From Ardenticatenales bacterium (GTDB lineage: Bacteria; Chloroflexota; Anaerolineae; Epilineales; Epilineaceae), in the NCBI GenBank assembly GCA_020853525.1, contig JADYYS010000033.1, forward strand, positions 1 through 64,000: 64,000 nucleotides of DNA. Direction: 5' to 3'. Position numbers and translations under genes: made by a program. The notes under the pieces were generated by a model that worked only from the letters and a program-made list of their open reading frames with translations, was not told the DNA's origin and ran no database searches. This document shows positions 59,764-64,000 of the stretch, piece by piece (within the stretch, counting starts at the first letter, position 1; every line of letters begins with the position of its first letter).

Positions 59764-62700
59764 ATGTCCGCCGATCTGCCCGCCCCCGAGCCATCCGCCG
59801 TCCCCCTCCCGCCCGGCCGCGCCCTCGCCGACCGCGTCGCCTCGGACGCTGCACTCGCCGCGCAGGCCGCGCGCTGGGTGCCGCTCTCGGCCGAGACGAC
59901 CGAAGGCGTGCGCGACGCGGTAACGCTCATCGCCGGCTCGGCCGCGCTCGTGCTCCTCGGGCCGCCGGGCAGCGGCAAGACCGCCGCGCTGCAGGCCGCG
60001 TGGCATCGGCTGGCGCGCGCGGGCCAGTCCGGACGTGCCGTCGTCCCGCTCTACATCGACTTGGCCCATGCCCGCGACGGCGAGGGCCTGACCGACCTCG
60101 TCGTCCGGGCGATCGATGCGCTCGGCCTGCCGGCCGACGACGCGGCCCCCACCCATCTCCTCCTCGACAACCTCGACCGCATGCGTCACCGCTACCTTCT
60201 CGACGACCTCCGTCTGATGATCGACGCCGGCGGCCGCGTCGGCCCGACGGCCGTCATGGCCTGCCGGCAGGACGATTGGGCCGAGATCCACACCGTCCTG
60301 CCCGGCGTCGCCGAGGCGCGCCTGCTGCCGATCGCACCCGCCGACGTCCGCGACGCGCTCGTCCGCTTCCTCCCGGCCGCCACCGCCGAAGCCGCCGGCG
60401 ACTGGCTCGCCGGTGACGCAGAGCTGGCCGACGCCGTCACGCAGCCGCGCGTCCTCGGTGCCTTCCTCGCCGTCGCCGCCGGCCGCGCCCCGGCCGACTG
60501 GCGCCGCGCCCGCGTCGGTGACGCCCTGCTCGAGCACATCCTGTCCACCGTCCCGTCCACCGAGCGCACCCTCACCCGCGACGCGCTGGCCGACGTCGCC
60601 CTGAGCGCGCACGGCCGCGCCTTCGTCAGCGAAGTCGACACGATGGCGATGCGTCTCGGCGTGACGCGCTACGACATGCTTCGCACCGGCGCCGTCGTCC
60701 CGCGCGGCGCCGACCTCGAGTTCACCGAGCCGCTCCTGGCCCGCCACTGCGCCGCGCTGGCCCTCATCCAGCGCTTCGGCGCCGTGCCGGAGGCCCTCGC
60801 CGGCCAGATCCAGTCGATCGACGACCCGGCCGTTGCCCCGCTCCTGATCCATGCCTACGACCTGGCCCCCGACCCCGCCCGCTACCTGGCCGCGCTCCGG
60901 CGCCTCCCTGCCGCCGAGCGCGTCGTGGCCGCATGCCTCGGCCTCGACGCGCCCTTCGCCGATGCCGTGGCCGCCGACCCGACCGGGCACGGTGGCGCAT
61001 CCCCCGTCGACCTCGGCGTCGTCGCCCGCGCCGACGTCCCCGCCGACGTCCCCGCCGACGCCGTCAACGATGCCTTCTCCGACAACGCAGCCGACAACGC
61101 AGCCGACAATGCAGCCGACAATGCAGCCGACAACGCAGCAACGCTCCGCGCCGCATGGCAGCTCACGCACAGCGCCGACGTCGCGTATGCGCTGGCGGAG
61201 GTCGAAGCGGATCGCGACGCGGCGGCCGAGGCCGTTCAGGCGCTTGGCTGGGCGATCGAAGCGCGGCCCGGCGTTGCCGCATGGCATGATGCCCTCGGTC
61301 AACTGGAAGCCGAGCGCGGCCGCTGGGCAGAGGCCGCCGACGCCTTTGCCGCCGCGCTGCGCCTGTCCGACGGCGACGCCGGCGTGACCCGCCGCCTGGC
61401 CCGCGTCCGGATCGCGCTCGGTGATGCCGCCGGCGCCATCGCTGCCCTCGAGTCCCTCGTCGCCGCCGCACCGACGGACGCCGCCGCATGGTCCGTCCTC
61501 GCCCGCGCCCACGAGGAGGCCGGCAACCCGGAAGCCGCCCTGGCCGCCGCCGCCAAGGCCGTCCGGCTGGACGATGCCTGGCCCGAGGACGCCCTCCGCG
61601 TCGCCCGCCTGACGGGCGACGCCACGCCCGCCGCTCCCGCGCCTGCCGGCCAGCTTCCCGGCGGCCCGCTGCCCAGCATCGTCGACCCGCAGCCCAGCCC
61701 GACAGACCCGCTGCCCAGCACCGCCGACGTCGCCCGCATCGCCGCCCTCTTCGCCGCCGGCGCCACCTCCTACGCCTCGCCGCCCGCCCCGCCGACTCCG
61801 GATGTCGCGGAGCCGGCCCCGCCCTCAGCCGTCACCTCGGCCGCAACGTGGGACTCGCTGGACATCGGCCCCTTGAAGCCCGCCGTCGTACCGGCCCCAT
61901 CCGACCCGTCCGAAGCATCCCACGTCGACGATACCTCCAACGCATCCGACCCGTCCGATCCGTACGCCGCATCCGACACGGCGGATCCGACCTTCCACTC
62001 CGCCCCCTCCGCCCCCGAAGTCGCGCCTGAACCGCCCGCGCTCCGCCCTCCGATGGCCGGTCCGCCGGATGACGCATCGGCCGTGACGCGGACGGCCGCG
62101 CTCCTGTCGGTGGCCGGTTTGTACCAGGAGAGCGGCCATGCCGCGGCCGCGTACGTCGTCCTGCGGCGCGCTCAGGAGGAGTTGCCGCCGTCCGCCTCGG
62201 TCGCCCGCCGGGCGGGGGAGCTGGCGCTGGCCCTCGGCGACCCGGCATCGGCCGTCCAGCAGCTCTCGCTGGCCGTCGGGCTGGACGGCGAGGACGTCGG
62301 CGCGATGCGCGCGCTTGCCGCCGCCCACACCGCGCTCGGCGAGCCGGCGGCGGCGCTCGGCGCGCTGCAGGCCGCGGCGCTGCGCTGCCCGGGCGATGCC
62401 GACCTCTGGCTCGAAGTGGCCCGTGCCGCCGATGCCGCGTCCGACCGCGGCGCTGCGGACACCGCCCTCGCCCGCGCCGCCAACGCCGCACCGGATCGCC
62501 CCGACGTGCATGCCGCCGCCGCAACCGCAGCGCTGGCGCGCGGGGACACGGAGTCCGCGCTCACCGCGCTCGAGCACGCCGCGTCGCACGACCTTACCGA
62601 CCCGCGCTACGTCCTGCCGCTCGTCGACCTCTGCGCAGACGACGCCCCCGACCGCGCCCTCGCCCTCCTCGACCGCCTGCCCGCACAGTCCGACGTCCTG

Positions 62701-64000
62701 GAGCGCCGCGCCCGCCTTCTCGGCCGCCGCGGCGACTGGCCGGCGGCCGTCGATGCCCTTGCTGCCGCGTGCGCCTTGCCGTCCGGCGAAGGCGACCTCG
62801 GCCTGGCCATCCGCCACGCCGACGCCCTCGTCCACGCCGGCCGCGCCGCCGACGCCGCCGCACGACTCGAAGCCGCGTCGCCGGCCCTCGCCCCGCGGCC
62901 GCCCGCGGTCGAGGCCGTTCTCGGCGCCGCGTACGCCGCCGTCGGCCGGGACCGCGATGCGCTCGTCGCCTGGAGCGCCGCGGCCGTCGCCGGCGCCCTC
63001 GACGCGACCGGCCTCGTCGCCTACAGCCGCCTCGCGTGTCGCCTCGGCGCGCTCGATGAGGCGGTACGCGCCGCCGAGGCCGCCGTCCTGCGCGACGGCG
63101 CGCTGGCCGACGCACCGGCCGCGCAAGCCGACGCCCTCGAGGCCGCCGGCCGGATCGAGGCCGCCGCCCACGCCGCCCAGGCCGCGCTGTCCCTGGCGCC
63201 CGATCGCGCGGATTCGTTCACGCGCCTGGCCCGCGTCGCCGCCGCCCTCGGCCGCAACGACGTGGCCGTCGCGACGCTGCGAGCCGGTGTCGAGCGGCTG
63301 CCCGACGACGCCGCCCTCCACCACGCCCTTGGCCGCGCGCTGGTTGCGCAGCACGACGAAAACGGCGCCCGCGCCAGCTTCGCACAAGCGGCGGCGCTGG
63401 CGCCGCACGCGCCCCAGTACCAACGCGATCTGGCCGCCAGCCTCGCGACCGACGATCCGACCGGCGCACTCGACGCCCTCGAGCGCGTCGTCGCCGCGGC
63501 GCCCGAGGACGCCGAGGCGTTCCGCGCCAAGGCCGCGCTCGAGCAAGCCGCCGGCGACCTGGCCGCCGAACGCGCCTCGCTCGAGCGAGCCGTCGCCCTG
63601 GCGCCCGATCGACCCGACCTCCTCGCGGCGCTGGCCCGCACGTGCCTTGCCGCCGGCGATCTACCGTCCGCCGGTCGCGTGATCGAGTGCGCCAACGCCC
63701 TCGCGCCGTACGATGCCGATGTCCACGCGCTGCGCGGTGCGCTCCACGAGGCATCCGGCCACCTGCCGGCCGCCCTCGACGACTTCGAGACCGCCGCCCG
63801 CCTCGCACCGACGTCCGCCGCTGCGTGGTCGGCCGTCGGCCGCCTGCGCCTTGCCCGCGCCGACGTCGCCGGCGCACTGACCGCCCTGGCCGAAGCCGCC
63901 CGCCTGGACGACACCGACCCGCACACGCACCGCGCCTTGGCCGAGGCCCTCGAGCGCGTCGACCAGCCCGCCGACGCCGTCGTGCACTGGACGATCGCCC
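59764..64000 (+). CDS. Giant P-loop ATPase with TPR repeats (truncated by window end)
   Basis: An open frame from ATG 59764 to the window edge, at least 1412 residues. The N-terminal 440 residues form an AAA/STAND-like ATPase: Walker A LLGPPGSGKTAAL (GPPGSGKT 66-73), Walker B THLLLDNLDR (129-138), ACRQDDWAE and a winged-helix-like part after it. A linker has a 12-base repeat giving DNAADNAADNAA (61081-61140), and another acidic/Pro-rich linker lies around 630-760. The rest is tandem TPR repeats (for example AEAVQALGWAIEARPGVAAW, ALAAAAKAVRLDDAWPEDA, AASLERAVALAPDRPDLLAAL). It follows the small membrane protein gene by 54 bases and is probably under the same sigma-54 promoter. Likely a signalling or scaffold ATPase; function not known. 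Confidence 0.8.
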   Translation, partial: MSADLPAPEPSAVPLPPGRALADRVASDAALAAQAARWVPLSAETTEGVRDAVTLIAGSAALVLLGPPGSGKTAALQAAWHRLARAGQSGRAVVPLYIDLAHARDGEGLTDLVVRAIDALGLPADDAAPTHLLLDNLDRMRHRYLLDDLRLMIDAGGRVGPTAVMACRQDDWAEIHTVLPGVAEARLLPIAPADVRDALVRFLPAATAEAAGDWLAGDAELADAVTQPRVLGAFLAVAAGRAPADWRRARVGDALLEHILSTVPSTERTLTRDALADVALSAHGRAFVSEVDTMAMRLGVTRYDMLRTGAVVPRGADLEFTEPLLARHCAALALIQRFGAVPEALAGQIQSIDDPAVAPLLIHAYDLAPDPARYLAALRRLPAAERVVAACLGLDAPFADAVAADPTGHGGASPVDLGVVARADVPADVPADAVNDAFSDNAADNAADNAADNAADNAATLRAAWQLTHSADVAYALAEVEADRDAAAEAVQALGWAIEARPGVAAWHDALGQLEAERGRWAEAADAFAAALRLSDGDAGVTRRLARVRIALGDAAGAIAALESLVAAAPTDAAAWSVLARAHEEAGNPEAALAAAAKAVRLDDAWPEDALRVARLTGDATPAAPAPAGQLPGGPLPSIVDPQPSPTDPLPSTADVARIAALFAAGATSYASPPAPPTPDVAEPAPPSAVTSAATWDSLDIGPLKPAVVPAPSDPSEASHVDDTSNASDPSDPYAASDTADPTFHSAPSAPEVAPEPPALRPPMAGPPDDASAVTRTAALLSVAGLYQESGHAAAAYVVLRRAQEELPPSASVARRAGELALALGDPASAVQQLSLAVGLDGEDVGAMRALAAAHTALGEPAAALGALQAAALRCPGDADLWLEVARAADAASDRGAADTALARAANAAPDRPDVHAAAATAALARGDTESALTALEHAASHDLTDPRYVLPLVDLCADDAPDRALALLDRLPAQSDVLERRARLLGRRGDWPAAVDALAAACALPSGEGDLGLAIRHADALVHAGRAADAAARLEAASPALAPRPPAVEAVLGAAYAAVGRDRDALVAWSAAAVAGALDATGLVAYSRLACRLGALDEAVRAAEAAVLRDGALADAPAAQADALEAAGRIEAAAHAAQAALSLAPDRADSFTRLARVAAALGRNDVAVATLRAGVERLPDDAALHHALGRALVAQHDENGARASFAQAAALAPHAPQYQRDLAASLATDDPTGALDALERVVAAAPEDAEAFRAKAALEQAAGDLAAERASLERAVALAPDRPDLLAALARTCLAAGDLPSAGRVIECANALAPYDADVHALRGALHEASGHLPAALDDFETAARLAPTSAAAWSAVGRLRLARADVAGALTALAEAARLDDTDPHTHRALAEALERVDQPADAVVHWTIA

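Overview
The window is a high-GC (by eye about 70%) bacterial chromosome segment with closely packed genes, many 1-4 base stop/start overlaps, frequent GTG starts, and several genes with a TANNNT promoter box only 6-9 bases before the start codon (probably leaderless mRNAs). The gene mix (ECF sigma factor with a DUF5667/DUF5666-like anti-sigma protein, a CSLREA/beta-helix/propeller surface protein, LVIVD propellers, ABC-type glycan export) suggests an uncultured member of the Chloroflexota or a relative. That assignment is tentative, because no rRNA or ribosomal protein gene is present. I saw no tRNA, rRNA, CRISPR array or insertion sequence.

Layout. 196-5187: a ferric-iron type ABC importer (binding lipoprotein, permease, ATPase) divergent from a DtxR/MntR-like regulator. 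5337-12640: a TIGR01777 oxidoreductase, then a membrane protein-DUF4129-DUF4350-MoxR-DUF58 operon and a DUF4870 protein. 12680-18469 (minus): a large membrane glycosyltransferase, a rhodanese, and a lipoprotein with a LVIVD propeller, an Ig-like domain and a redoxin domain whose first active-site cysteine codon is UGA. 18785-22757: OsmC-like protein, acyl-CoA dehydrogenase, cytoplasmic PhnD-like protein, MetE-like protein and a small membrane protein. 22939-25150: site-2 protease, HD-domain protein, prephenate dehydrogenase. 25290-32419: glycosyltransferases with a Wzm/Wzt exporter. 32583-36229: methyltransferase, a HEPN/MNT toxin-antitoxin pair, a small membrane protein and a PD40 propeller lipoprotein. 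36339-44591 (minus): a five-gene overlapping operon of three glycosyltransferases, an ABC exporter and a double-domain APH-type kinase. 44796-50884: anti-sigma/sigma pair and a 1300-residue surface protein. 51176-55518: two GT2 glycosyltransferases, an inositol-monophosphatase family protein and a membrane protein. 55901-64000: a PAS histidine kinase and sigma-54 type response regulator, a sigma-54 promoter, a small membrane protein and a giant ATPase-TPR protein running off the window.

Most notable. (1) The UGA at 16730-16732 replaces the first Cys of a CPVC redox motif and is followed by a hairpin that fits the bacterial SECIS pattern, so this is probably a new selenoprotein architecture. 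(2) A family of palindromes with GTAGGGGC...GCCCCTAC ends occurs between genes and also inside genes, in frame, where it encodes ARHAVP or ATHASP. (3) A canonical -24/-12 promoter lies directly downstream of a sigma-54-type two-component system. (4) A two-hairpin MITE-like element lies between wzm and wzt, with a second copy at the window start. (5) Tandem repeats are unusually common both between and within genes.
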